From Pseudomonadota bacterium (GTDB lineage Bacteria; Pseudomonadota; Gammaproteobacteria; Burkholderiales; Burkholderiaceae_C), in assembly GCA_963205335.1 (NCBI GenBank), contig CAUJIM010000025.1:1-33363 (forward strand): DNA of 33,363 bases, in the 5' to 3' direction. How positions within the stretch are numbered: position 1 is the stretch's first letter; each line of letters begins with the position of its first letter. This document shows positions 8,043 to 16,698 of the stretch, piece by piece. Both the position numbers and the translations under genes were made by a program. The notes below the pieces were generated by a model. That model did not search any database and had not been told where the DNA came from. It saw nothing but the letters and a program-made list of their open reading frames with translations.

Positions 8043-9761
8043 ATGAGTGCATCAGTAACCTCGTCCTTGGGTGGGACGTCGGCTGGAACGGGTGCAGCCA
8101 TCTTGGCCAGGCAGCTTTCGCTGCATGGAGTCAAGCATATTTTTCTTGTCCCTGGAGAGAGCTATCTCGCAGTTCTCGATGCATTGATCGACGTGCCAAT
8201 CGAGCTCACGGTGTGTCGCCACGAAGGGGCTGCGACGATGATGGCCGATGCGCAGGGAAAGCTCACCGGGGCACCAGGTGTTTGCTTCGTGACGCGAGGT
8301 CCCGGTGCGGCAAATGCGGCGGTGGGAGTTCACATAGCGCACGAGGATTCGACTCCATTGATCCTTTTTGTCGGACAAGTGGCGAGGGATATGAGTGGGC
8401 GCGAATGTTTTCAGGAGATAGACCATAAAGCCGTTTTCGGCACCATGGCCAAATGGGTTGTCGAGATCGACGATGCCGCCAGAATCCCTGAATTGGTTTC
8501 ACGCGCTTTCCATGTCGCCACATCCGGCCGGCCTGGCCCAGTGGTGGTGGCGCTGCCCGAGGATATGCTCACGGACAAGGTCGATGTGCCGGACGCCCTG
8601 CCTTATCAGACCACGGAGACCTATCCTGGACCCTCGCAGATGCAGCAGCTTCAAGCCTTGCTGGCGACTGCCGAGCGTCCCATGGCTGTGGTTGGTGGAA
8701 CCCGGTGGTCGGCCGACGACGTTGAACGATTCGAGCATTTCGCGCTTGCGTTCAAACTGCCGGTAGCCTGCTCGTTCCGCAGGCAAGTGTTGTTTTCCCA
8801 GGCGCACCCGTGTTATGCGGGTGAATTGGGCTTCGGCCCAAACCCCCAACTGGCCAAGAGAATCGAGCAGGCGGACCTTGTGCTGTTGATGGGCGGCAGG
8901 CTGTCAGAGGTCCCGTCCCAAGGCTACACCTTGCTGCGTGTGCCTTGCCCTGGGCAAACGCTCGTGCACATCCACTCCGATCCCGATGAACTCGGCAGGG
9001 TTTATCGACCGCATCTATCGATCAACGCCACTCCGCGAGGCTTCGGTGAAGGGCTTGCAACGCTGCGGGCTCCCTCTCTGAAGGCGGATCGCGACGAGTG
9101 GCTGCAGGGTGCGAATACCGACGCACTGCGATGGCGCGATCTCTCGGACATCAGGGTGCCCGGAGAGTTGCAGTTGCCTGCGGTCTTCAAGACCTTGCAT
9201 GCCGAGCTTCCAAGAGACACCATTGTTTGCAATGGCGCCGGCAATTTCTCGGCATGGCCTCAGCGATTCTGGCCGTTCGAGGTTTTTGGCACCCAGCTGG
9301 CACCGACGGCGGGTTCCATGGGCTATGGGCTCCCCGCCGCGTTGGGCGCCAAGCGCCTGTATCCGGAGCGGACCGTACTGGTTGTGACGGGCGATGGCGA
9401 TTTCTTGATGACCGGGCAAGAATTCGCGACAGCCATGCAGTACAGGCTGCCGGTCATCATTCTCTTGCTCGATAACGGGATGTACGGAACGATCCGCATG
9501 CATCAAGAACACAATTACCCGGGACGGGTGAGCGGCACCGAATTGCGGAACCCCGATTTCGTGGCTTATGCGAAGTCCTTCGGTGGGTATGGTGAACGCA
9601 TTGCTTCCGCGGAGGAATGCGGCCCTGCATTGCGCCGGGCCATGGCCTCGGGACTGCCCAGCCTGCTGCATTGCATTGTCGATCCGGATGCGATTGCACC
9701 CCACATGACTCTCATGAAACTGCGCCAGAGCGCATTCGAGCGGCTGAAGAACGAGGGGTGA
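8043..9761 (+). CDS. Acetolactate-synthase-like thiamine diphosphate enzyme
   Basis: A 572-residue ThDP-dependent enzyme with the three-domain layout of acetohydroxyacid synthase, benzoylformate decarboxylase and related enzymes. The N-terminal pyrimidine-binding domain has the catalytic Glu61 (CRHEGAAT), followed by a central domain. The C-terminal domain has the cofactor motif GDG (450-452) and N478, giving GDG-x25-N, with Mg2+ bound between them. It lies 53 bp after the Bug gene on the same strand and is probably the last gene of that operon. ATG 8043 gives the expected N-terminus, although the ribosome site is weak. No AHAS small subunit is present, which argues against a biosynthetic IlvB role. 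A catabolic 2-keto acid decarboxylase or carboligase is more likely (inference). Confidence 0.87.
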   Translation: MSASVTSSLGGTSAGTGAAILARQLSLHGVKHIFLVPGESYLAVLDALIDVPIELTVCRHEGAATMMADAQGKLTGAPGVCFVTRGPGAANAAVGVHIAHEDSTPLILFVGQVARDMSGRECFQEIDHKAVFGTMAKWVVEIDDAARIPELVSRAFHVATSGRPGPVVVALPEDMLTDKVDVPDALPYQTTETYPGPSQMQQLQALLATAERPMAVVGGTRWSADDVERFEHFALAFKLPVACSFRRQVLFSQAHPCYAGELGFGPNPQLAKRIEQADLVLLMGGRLSEVPSQGYTLLRVPCPGQTLVHIHSDPDELGRVYRPHLSINATPRGFGEGLATLRAPSLKADRDEWLQGANTDALRWRDLSDIRVPGELQLPAVFKTLHAELPRDTIVCNGAGNFSAWPQRFWPFEVFGTQLAPTAGSMGYGLPAALGAKRLYPERTVLVVTGDGDFLMTGQEFATAMQYRLPVIILLLDNGMYGTIRMHQEHNYPGRVSGTELRNPDFVAYAKSFGGYGERIASAEECGPALRRAMASGLPSLLHCIVDPDAIAPHMTLMKLRQSAFERLKNEG

Positions 9762-9851
9762 GCCCCAAGGGGAGGTGGGCAAAACCCATGGCGCAGGCCC
9801 ATGGGATCGAGGTGTGGCCGGCGCATGCGCAGCGGCCCAGAACCTTCGCGT

Positions 9852-10523
9852 TCATGCACGCGTCTCTTGCTGCACCTCGGCCTGGAAGTCCGCCGCGTGC
9901 ATGCTGCCCCAGCCCGGGTAGTGGCGTTCGAAGTCGGCGCGCAGCTCGGCCAGCGGCAGGTCGTCGAAGCTGCCGCGCTGGTGCAGGTACTCCATGTGCC
10001 GGTGGCCCGCCTTGTCGAACGCGTGGTAGAGCGAATCGTGCACGCCGTCGAACTCGAGCGGCAGCAGGCCGAAGCGTTCGCACAGTTCGATGTTGAACGC
10101 CGGCGTGGCCTTGCGCCAGGCGCCGCCCAGCCACAGCTCGGTGTAGCCGTGCCAGTAGAAGGTGTCGGTCTGCATGGTGCGGCGCATGCGCTCGGTGCTC
10201 AGGTGGTTGCGCACGTCGGCGAAACCCAGGCGCGCCGGGATGCCCGCCGCGCGCGCCACGGCCGCCAGCAGCACCGCCTTGGGCACGCACCAGCCGTAGC
10301 CGTTCGCGAGCACGGCGCTCGCGCGCAGGCCTTCGAGGCTCAGGTCGATGCGGTAGGGGTCGTAGCGGAAGCCGTCGCGCACCGCGAGGTAGAGCGCGAC
10401 CGCGCGCTCGCCCTCGCCGTCGCCTTGCGCATGCCGGGCCGCGAATGCGGCAACGGCCGGGTGGTCGCTATCGATCGCGGCGGTGGGCCGCAGATGTTCG
10501 GGGCGGGGGGTGTCTTGCTGCAT
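9852..10523 (-). CDS. Transglutaminase-like cysteine protease-fold protein
   Basis: A 223-residue soluble protein with a transglutaminase-like core. The catalytic Cys is in GYGWCVPKAV (C79) and the His in YWHGYTELW (H125). The third position lies in WRKATPAFN, where this subfamily has no obvious canonical Asp. No signal peptide is seen. Such proteins may act as peptidases, amidases or cross-linking enzymes; the actual substrate is unknown. It is convergent with the ThDP-enzyme gene (90-bp gap holding a weak CCCATG/CATGGG inverted repeat) and divergent from the copper-linked genes, and it marks the start of the higher-GC part of the window. Confidence 0.8.
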   Translation of the reverse strand: MQQDTPRPEHLRPTAAIDSDHPAVAAFAARHAQGDGEGERAVALYLAVRDGFRYDPYRIDLSLEGLRASAVLANGYGWCVPKAVLLAAVARAAGIPARLGFADVRNHLSTERMRRTMQTDTFYWHGYTELWLGGAWRKATPAFNIELCERFGLLPLEFDGVHDSLYHAFDKAGHRHMEYLHQRGSFDDLPLAELRADFERHYPGWGSMHAADFQAEVQQETRA

Positions 10524-10551
10524 GCCCGCACCTTACCGCAACATCGGCCCT

Positions 10552-10566
10552 GGGGAATTTTTCCCC
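10552..10566. promoter_or_regulatory. Perfect palindrome GGGGAATTTTTCCCC, putative operator
   Basis: Six-base inverted arms flank a 3-base centre in the gap between the transglutaminase-like gene (starting at 10523, minus) and the DUF2946/TonB receptor operon (plus). Position and symmetry fit an operator serving one or both divergent promoters. No regulator gene is adjacent, so the binding protein is unknown. Confidence 0.4.
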
Positions 10567-10641
10567 GACAATCGCGGGCAGCGCGATGAAACGCCCGCCA
10601 GCGCCCGGGCATCCAATGGCGACAGGCGAGGCACAGGCACC

Positions 10642-11040
10642 TTGAGGACCGGAACGTATTTCAGTGCGGCCAGGCGGCGGTGGGTGGCCACCGTCTGCAC
10701 CTGCGCGTGGCTGCTGTACGTCGCGGCGATCGCGTTCGCGCCCCTGCCGTCGCTGGCGCAGTCGGACATTCCGCCGTGGGCCGGCGACGTGTGCTCGCAG
10801 AGCCACGCCGCTCCCCAGGCGCCGGCGCCCGACCAACCGTCCTGCCCGCATGCCCTCTGCTGCCTGCTGGGTTGCGCCGCGCACCATGGTGCGCTGGCGC
10901 CGCCATGCACGCCAGCGCTGCCCGCTCCGGCGGTGGCGGCGCCCGGGCCCGGGTTCGCGCAGACCGACCCGGCGCGCCTGCCCGGCATCGAACCCTCGCT
11001 CCTCGCCAGCCCGCGCGGGCCACCCGCCACCGCCGCCTGA
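10642..11040 (+). CDS. DUF2946-like small Cys/His-rich membrane or periplasmic protein
   Basis: About 132 residues if TTG 10642 is the start. GTG 10684 and an upstream ATG at 10522 are alternatives; the segment upstream of 10642 does not look coding. A hydrophobic signal or anchor (WLLYVAAIAFAPLP) is followed by a region with many potential metal ligands (CSQSH, CPHALCCLLGC, HH, CTP) and a Pro/Ala-rich tail. This matches my recollection of DUF2946 proteins, which are commonly encoded immediately upstream of TonB-dependent copper receptors. A periplasmic copper-binding or accessory role in the four-gene operon is inferred. The gap of 153 bp to the receptor contains small hairpins only. Confidence 0.65.
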   Translation: MRTGTYFSAARRRWVATVCTCAWLLYVAAIAFAPLPSLAQSDIPPWAGDVCSQSHAAPQAPAPDQPSCPHALCCLLGCAAHHGALAPPCTPALPAPAVAAPGPGFAQTDPARLPGIEPSLLASPRGPPATAA

Positions 11041-11193
11041 CCCGCGAAGCCGCCGCTTCGCCGCGCATCCCGCCGCTCTCGCTCGGCGCCCGGCACCGTG
11101 CCGCGGCGCGGGCCCGCCGGCACCCGACACGTTTTCAGGCCACGGCCAAAGGCACCGCCGCATCGGTGCGGCCAGGCCGATCGAGGAGTTTTC

Positions 11194-13308
11194 ATGTTCA
11201 CCCATCGCATTGCCACCTCCGCGCGCGCCGCGACGCTGGTCGCCGCATCGTGCGGCCTCGGCGCGCACGCGCAGCCATCCACCCCGGCCCCCGCGGCCGC
11301 CCAAGCCGCCCCGTTGCCGGTGGTCACGGTCACGGACACCGAGCCGGGGTCGCTCACGGCGCCCGGCATCGGGCAGGAGCGCCAGGCCATCGACCAGACC
11401 GCCGGCTCGGTCGGCTTCATCGACAACGCCACCCTGCTGGATCGTTACCAGGCCAACCTGCACGACGTGCTGCAGGGCGCGCCCGGCGTGGTCACGCAAA
11501 ACCGCTACGGGCAGGAGCTGCGCCTGTCGATCCGCGGCTCGGGCATCGCGCGCGCCTACCACGTGCGCGGCGTCGAGATCCTGCAGGACGGCATTCCCAC
11601 CAATTTGGCGGACGGCAGCGGAGACCTGTACGAGATCGATCCCATGGGGCTGCGCAGCACCGGGATCTACAAGGGCGGCAACGCCCTGGGCCTGGGTTCG
11701 TCCACGCTGGGCGGCGCGGTCAATTTCGTGACGCCGACCGCCTCGACCGCGCTGGCGCCCCACATCCTGCAGGTTTCGGGCGGCAGCTTCGGCACGGTAC
11801 AGGGGAGCGGCCAGGTCTCGCGCGTGCTCGGCGACCTGGACTTTCTGGCGAACTTCACCGCGTCGCACGCCGACGGCTGGCGCGCGCACGAGACCGGCAA
11901 CTACGGGCAGTTCAACGCCAACCTCGGCTACCGCCTCGGACCGGCGGCGGAGACCCGCTTCTACCTGGGCGTGTACGCCACCAACCAGCTGCTGCCGGGT
12001 ACGCTGACCCTGGCCGACGCGCTGGGCGATCCGCGCAAGGCCGGGGCCGGGGTCGTGGCGCAGGACCAGGCGCGCGACATGCGCGTGCAGCGGCTGGCCA
12101 ACCGCACGAGCTTCGCGCTCGGCGACGGCCGCTTCGAGCTGGACAGCTGGCTGATCCACACCGACATGTTCCATCCGATCTTCCAGGTGCTGACGACCAA
12201 TGGCAACACCTGGGGCGTGGCGCCGCGCTACACCCGCGCGTGGCAGTGGGGCGGCCGGCGCAACGAGGTGGTGGTCGGCGCGCGCCTGTTTGGCGGCAGC
12301 TACGATGCCGCGCGCTTCGTCAACAACGGCGGCGCGGCGGGCGCGCCCACGCTGGATGCGCTGCAAAAGGCCCTGAACTACGAGGCCTATCTGGAGAACC
12401 GCATCTTCGTCACGCCGCAGCTGGCCATCGTGGCCGGCCTGAAGGCGCTGCGCCACGAGCGGCGCTACACCGACCGCGGCGGACTGCCCACCGATCCGAC
12501 CGCCGCGTCGGACAAGGCGGACTACAACGGCCTGAACCCGAAGATCGGGCTGCTGTGGCAGCCGCGCCAGGAGGTCCAGGTCTTCGCCAACATCACCCGC
12601 AGCCAGGACGTGCCCGATTTCACCGACCTGACGCAGACCTTCGGCGCCGCCAGCCGCTTCGTCGCGCTGGACTCGCAGCGCGCCTGGACGGCCGAGATCG
12701 GAACGCGCGGCCGCAGCGGGCCGCTGCGCTGGGACCTCACCTGGTACCGCTCGCGGGTGCGCGGCGAACTGCTGCAGTACACGGTCGATCCGACGATTCC
12801 CGCCGCCACCTTCAACGCCGGCCGGACCCTGCACCAGGGCATCGAGCTGGGGGCTTCCCTGGAGCTCGCGCGCAACGTCTTCGGGCCGGGCTCGGGAGAC
12901 CGCATCGTGCTCGGCCAGACGTGGAACTGGAGCGATTTCCGCTTCAAGGGCGACCCGCAGCATGGCGACAACGCGATTCCCGGACTGCCCCGCAACGTGC
13001 TGCGCACCTCGCTGACCTACTCGCGCCCCGACGGCTTCTACATCACGCCGACGCTGGACTGGGTGCCCGGCGGCGCGTGGATCGACTACGCCAACACCAT
13101 GAAGACGCCGGGCTACGCCCTGCTCGGCCTGAAGCTGGGCGCGACGCTCAGGGATGGCCTGTCCTTCTACGTGGACCTGCGCAACCTGACCAACCGGCGC
13201 TACGTCGCCGACTTCGCTCCGGTGCTCGATGCGCGCGCCGCCCCGGCCAATACCTTCTATCCGGGCGCCGGGCGCAGCATCTACGCCGGAATGCGCTATC
13301 AATTCTGA
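11194..13308 (+). CDS. TonB-dependent outer-membrane receptor, probable copper receptor
   Basis: 704 residues. A signal peptide (cleavage near AHA-Q, residue 26) is followed by a TonB-box-like segment (PVVTVTDTEP, about residues 44-53). The plug domain runs through LHDVLQGAPGVV, LRLSIRGSG and GGAVNFVTP, and a 22-strand-type barrel ends in the terminal motif GMRYQF. GAGGAG 5 nt upstream of ATG 11194 supports the start; the frame is open from 11098. Sequence alone would allow a ferric-siderophore receptor (FecA-like plug). The neighbours DUF2946, YcnI and CopC-CopD strongly favour a copper or copper-chelate receptor of the OprC type. I see no obvious Met-rich metal site. Confidence 0.88.
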   Translation: MFTHRIATSARAATLVAASCGLGAHAQPSTPAPAAAQAAPLPVVTVTDTEPGSLTAPGIGQERQAIDQTAGSVGFIDNATLLDRYQANLHDVLQGAPGVVTQNRYGQELRLSIRGSGIARAYHVRGVEILQDGIPTNLADGSGDLYEIDPMGLRSTGIYKGGNALGLGSSTLGGAVNFVTPTASTALAPHILQVSGGSFGTVQGSGQVSRVLGDLDFLANFTASHADGWRAHETGNYGQFNANLGYRLGPAAETRFYLGVYATNQLLPGTLTLADALGDPRKAGAGVVAQDQARDMRVQRLANRTSFALGDGRFELDSWLIHTDMFHPIFQVLTTNGNTWGVAPRYTRAWQWGGRRNEVVVGARLFGGSYDAARFVNNGGAAGAPTLDALQKALNYEAYLENRIFVTPQLAIVAGLKALRHERRYTDRGGLPTDPTAASDKADYNGLNPKIGLLWQPRQEVQVFANITRSQDVPDFTDLTQTFGAASRFVALDSQRAWTAEIGTRGRSGPLRWDLTWYRSRVRGELLQYTVDPTIPAATFNAGRTLHQGIELGASLELARNVFGPGSGDRIVLGQTWNWSDFRFKGDPQHGDNAIPGLPRNVLRTSLTYSRPDGFYITPTLDWVPGGAWIDYANTMKTPGYALLGLKLGATLRDGLSFYVDLRNLTNRRYVADFAPVLDARAAPANTFYPGAGRSIYAGMRYQF

Positions 13309-13334
13309 GAATCTTGGCTTTCAAGGAGTTCGTG

Positions 13335-13889
13335 ATGCATGTTTCACCACCAGGCGCGCGGCGGGCCGCCGCCCTCCTGCTCGCGCTCGCCGGCGCCAGC
13401 CTGTGCGCCGGCGCGGCGCGCGCGCACGTGACGCTGGAGACCGCGCAGGCGCGGACTGGCTCGGGCTACAAGGCCGTGCTGCGCGTACCGCACGGCTGCA
13501 AGGGCGCGGCGACGATCCGGCTCAGCGTGCAGATCCCCGACGGCGTGATCGCGGTCAAGCCGCAGCCCAAGCCCGGCTGGCAGATCGAGGTCACCCACGG
13601 CAAATACGCGCAGGCCTACGCGTTCCACGGCACCCGGGTCGAGGAAGGCGTGCGCACCGTCACCTGGTCGGGCGGCAGGCTGCCCGACGCGTACTACGAC
13701 GAGTTCGCCTTCAGCAGCCAGCTCGCGGCGACGCTCCCACCGGGCACCAGGCTCTATTTCCCGGTGGTGCAGACCTGCGAGCAGGGCGTCGAGCGCTGGA
13801 TCGAGATCCCGGCGGCCGGCAAGGCCCGGAGCGACTACGAGCAACCCGCGCCGGTGCTGCAACTGCTGGCACCCGAGAGTCCGCGGTGA
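13335..13889 (+). CDS. YcnI/DUF1775-family copper-associated periplasmic protein
   Basis: 184 residues. The signal peptide is cleaved after ARA (residue 30), so the mature protein would begin HVTLE. An N-terminal His is known from Bacillus YcnI to take part in a mono-histidine-brace copper site (family knowledge). The DUF1775 core (VPHGCKGAATIRL, IPDGVIAVKPQPKPGW, RLPDAYYDEFAF) fills the rest, and there is no C-terminal membrane anchor. ATG 13335 is preceded by AAGGAG at 6 nt; GTG 13332 is in frame but too close. It lies 26 bp after the receptor and overlaps the following CopC-CopD start (GTGA), so the genes are co-translated. Role: copper chaperone or carrier between receptor and CopCD. Confidence 0.88.
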   Translation: MHVSPPGARRAAALLLALAGASLCAGAARAHVTLETAQARTGSGYKAVLRVPHGCKGAATIRLSVQIPDGVIAVKPQPKPGWQIEVTHGKYAQAYAFHGTRVEEGVRTVTWSGGRLPDAYYDEFAFSSQLAATLPPGTRLYFPVVQTCEQGVERWIEIPAAGKARSDYEQPAPVLQLLAPESPR

Positions 13890-15514
13890 GCGACGGCCGG
13901 GAACGCGCGCGGTGCGGCGCGTGCATCGCGGCGTGCCTGCGCGCCCTGCTGGCCCTGTGGCTCGCGCTGGCGGGCAGCCAGGTGCTGGCGCACGCGGCGC
14001 TGCTGCACTCGGAGCCGGCCGACGGCGCCACGCTGGCGCGCGCTCCGGCGGCGGTCACGCTGACCTTCAACGAACCGGTCGCGCCCACCAGCGTCCACGT
14101 GGTCGGGCCCGGCCACCCCGACCTCGCGCCGCGCGCCATCCACGTCCAGGGCGCCGCCGTCACCGTGGAGCTGCCCCCGCTGGGCGAAGGGACGCACGCG
14201 CTCAGCTGGCGCGTGATTTCCACCGACGGCCATCCGGTCGGCGGCGTGGTCGCCTTCGCGGTGGGTGCGGCGGCGCCGGCGCCCGTGGCAGCCGGCGCTC
14301 CGCTCGCGCCCGCCCTGGCGGCCGTCATCTGGGCGGCCAGGGTCGTGCTGTACCTGGGGTTGTTCGCCGGCGTGGGAGGTGCCTTTTTTCGCACCTGGAT
14401 CGACGCCGCGCAGCCGGCCGCGGCGCGGCGCGCGGTGGACCTCGCGCTGGCGGCCGGTCTGCTCGCCGCGGCGACCTCGCCCGGCCTGCAGGGCGCCGAC
14501 ATGCTGGGCGCGCCCTGGCTGGAGGGCGCCAGCCCGCACGCCTGGCGCATCGGCATGGGCTCGAGCTTCGGCCTCACGCTGGGCATCGCCGCGTGCGCCA
14601 TGGCGCTGGCGCTGGCGGGCAACCACCTGCGCGCACCGCGGCGGGCGCGCGCGGCCAGCCTGCTGGCGCTGCTGGGCGTGGGCCTGGCGCTGGCGGCCAG
14701 CGGCCACGCCGGCACCGCGCCGCCGCAATGGCTGGCGCGGCCGGCGGTGTTCCTGCACACGTTGGGGGCGGCGCTGTGGATCGGCGCGCTGGCGCCGCTG
14801 GCGGCCGCGCTGCGCACGGGCGGGCCGGCTGGCCGGTGCACGCTGTCGCGCTTCTCGCGGTGGGTGGTGGCGCCGCTGTGCGTGCTGGTGGCCGCGGGCG
14901 TGGTGCTGGCGTCGGTCCAGCTCCGGCAGCCGTCCGACCTGCTCACGACCGGCTATGGCCGGGTGCTGGCGGCCAAGCTGGCGCTGGTGGCCGCGGTGCT
15001 CGCGCTGGCGGCGGGCAACCGCTGGCGGCTGACGGAGGGCGTGCTGCGCGAGCGCTCCGGCGCGGCGCGCCGGCTGCGCCGCGCCATCCTGGTGGAGCTG
15101 GCGGTCATGGCGGGCGTCCTCGGCGTGGTCGCGCTCTGGCGCTTCACGCCGCCGCCGCGCGCGCTGGCCGCGGCGGCCCACGAGCGGCCCGCCATCCACC
15201 TGCAGCTGCACGATGCCAGGGCCATGGTGGATCTGGTGCTCGAGCCGGGGCAGGCGGGGCCGGTGTCGATTGCGGCATCGGTCACCGACCACGCCTTCGC
15301 GCCGCTGGCGGCCCGGGAGGTCGCGTTCACCCTGGCCAACCCCGGCGCGGGCATCGAGGCCATCCACGCCCGGGCGACCCATGCGGCGGGTGCGCTGTGG
15401 CGCGCCGACCGCGTGCTCCTGCCCGCCGCCGGCCGGTGGACGATCAGCGTCGCCGTCCTGCTCGACGAGTTCACTCAGGCCAGGCTGGAGGGAACGGTCC
15501 GGCTCGACCCGTGA
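13886..15514 (+). CDS. CopC-CopD fusion, copper import protein (YcnJ-like)
   Basis: A 542-residue membrane protein. The signal peptide is cleaved before His36 (VLA-HAALLHSEPADG), so the mature N-terminus is the CopC copper-binding His; the CopC domain ends around ISTDGHPVGG (residue ~115). It is followed by a CopD-type multi-helix membrane domain of about eight hydrophobic segments and a C-terminal soluble beta domain of about 120 residues (YtkA-like position). This is the layout of Bacillus YcnJ, a copper importer. GTG 13886 overlaps the YcnI TGA, and no better start exists because the frame upstream is shadow coding. It is the last gene of the operon and is convergent with the LivK-type gene (29-bp gap). 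Confidence 0.9.
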   Translation: MSDGRERARCGACIAACLRALLALWLALAGSQVLAHAALLHSEPADGATLARAPAAVTLTFNEPVAPTSVHVVGPGHPDLAPRAIHVQGAAVTVELPPLGEGTHALSWRVISTDGHPVGGVVAFAVGAAAPAPVAAGAPLAPALAAVIWAARVVLYLGLFAGVGGAFFRTWIDAAQPAAARRAVDLALAAGLLAAATSPGLQGADMLGAPWLEGASPHAWRIGMGSSFGLTLGIAACAMALALAGNHLRAPRRARAASLLALLGVGLALAASGHAGTAPPQWLARPAVFLHTLGAALWIGALAPLAAALRTGGPAGRCTLSRFSRWVVAPLCVLVAAGVVLASVQLRQPSDLLTTGYGRVLAAKLALVAAVLALAAGNRWRLTEGVLRERSGAARRLRRAILVELAVMAGVLGVVALWRFTPPPRALAAAAHERPAIHLQLHDARAMVDLVLEPGQAGPVSIAASVTDHAFAPLAAREVAFTLANPGAGIEAIHARATHAAGALWRADRVLLPAAGRWTISVAVLLDEFTQARLEGTVRLDP

Positions 15515-15543
15515 AGCCGGGCGGGCCGGTTACCGCCGCCCCG

Positions 15544-16698
15544 TCAGGGCAGGTACTTCCACTTGCCGTTTTCGATCGTCACCATCACGCGCGCGCGCTG
15601 ATCCAGGCCGAGGTGGTCGGTCGGCGACATGGTGAAGATGCCGTGTGCGCCGGGCACTTCCTTGAGGCCCTCGATCGCGTCGCGCAGCGCGGCGCGGAAC
15701 TCGGGCGTGCCGGGCTTGGCCTTCTTGAGCGCCGCGGGCACGGCGGCGGTCATCAATACGCCCGCGTCCCAGCCGTGCGCGCCGAAGGTGGAGACGCTGC
15801 CCTTGCCGTAGGCCTTCTCATAGGCGTTCACGTAGGTGAGGGCCGAGGCGCGCACCGGGTTGGACGCGGGCAGCTGGTCGGCCACGAGCACCGGGCCCGC
15901 GGGCAGGATGGTGCCTTCCACGTCCTTGCCGCCGACGCGCAGGAAGTCGTTGTTGGCCACGCCGTGCGTCTGGTAGTACTTGCCCTTGTAGCCGATCTTC
16001 TTGAGCGCGGTCTGCGGCAGTGCCGCGGGCGTGCCCGAGCCGGCGATCAGCACCGCGTCGGGCTTGGCCGCCATGATCTTGAGCGCCTGACCGGTCACCG
16101 AGGTGTCGGTGCGGGCATAGCGCTCGCTGGCCACGATCCTGATCTTCTTCAGGTCGACGGCCTTCTGGAACTCCTGCGCCCAGCCTTCGCCGTAGGCGTC
16201 GGCGAAGCCGATGAAGCCCACCGTCTTGACGCCCGCGTTGGCCATGTGCTCGGCGATCGCGAGCGACATCATGATGTCGTTCTGCGGCGTCTTGAAGACC
16301 CAGTGGCGCTTGGCGTCCACGGGCTCGACGATCTTGGCCGAGGCGGCCACCGAGATCATCGGTGTCTTGGCTTCGGCGGCGACGTCGATCATCGCCAGCG
16401 ACACCGGCGTGGTGCTCGAGCCGAGGATGATGTCCACGTTGTTCTCGCTGATCAGCTTGCGCGCGTTGGTCACGCCGGCGGTGGTGTCGGAGCCGTCGTC
16501 GAGCACGATGTAGTTGATCTTCTCGCCCGCGATGGTGTGCGGCATCAGCGCGATGGTGTTCTTCTGCGGAATGCCGAGCGAGGCGGCCGGCCCGGTGGTC
16601 GAGATGGTGACGCCGACGTTGACGTCGGCCAGCGCCGCGCCGCTGGCGCCCATCAGCCCGGCGGTGGCGAGGGCCACGGTGATCCAGTGTTTTTTCAT
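15544..16698 (-). CDS. Branched-chain amino acid ABC-type periplasmic binding protein (LivK-like)
   Basis: 384 residues, with a signal peptide MKKHWITV... cleaved after ALA (residue 24) and a type I periplasmic-binding fold (VNVGVTISTTGPAASLGIPQKN; GSSTTPVS; FIGFADAYGEGW; GHLDQRARV-like C-terminus). AGGAG 7 nt before ATG 16698 supports the start. Family members bind amino acids, and many paralogues in Burkholderiales bind aromatic acids. No permease or ATPase genes accompany it. It is the last minus-strand gene after paa and the TetR regulator (95-bp gap), so capture of phenylacetate or a related aromatic acid, with another system's permease, is the contextual inference. Confidence 0.9.
   Translation of the reverse strand: MKKHWITVALATAGLMGASGAALADVNVGVTISTTGPAASLGIPQKNTIALMPHTIAGEKINYIVLDDGSDTTAGVTNARKLISENNVDIILGSSTTPVSLAMIDVAAEAKTPMISVAASAKIVEPVDAKRHWVFKTPQNDIMMSLAIAEHMANAGVKTVGFIGFADAYGEGWAQEFQKAVDLKKIRIVASERYARTDTSVTGQALKIMAAKPDAVLIAGSGTPAALPQTALKKIGYKGKYYQTHGVANNDFLRVGGKDVEGTILPAGPVLVADQLPASNPVRASALTYVNAYEKAYGKGSVSTFGAHGWDAGVLMTAAVPAALKKAKPGTPEFRAALRDAIEGLKEVPGAHGIFTMSPTDHLGLDQRARVMVTIENGKWKYLP

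Noticed and set aside
9762-9851. CCCATG/CATGGG inverted repeat as terminator of the ThDP-enzyme gene
   Set aside because: Only a 6-bp stem without a T tract.
10468-13302. A 944-codon open frame antisense to the TonB receptor and DUF2946 genes
   Set aside because: No family motifs, extreme Arg/Gly/Ala/Val composition; a shadow of high-GC coding on the other strand.
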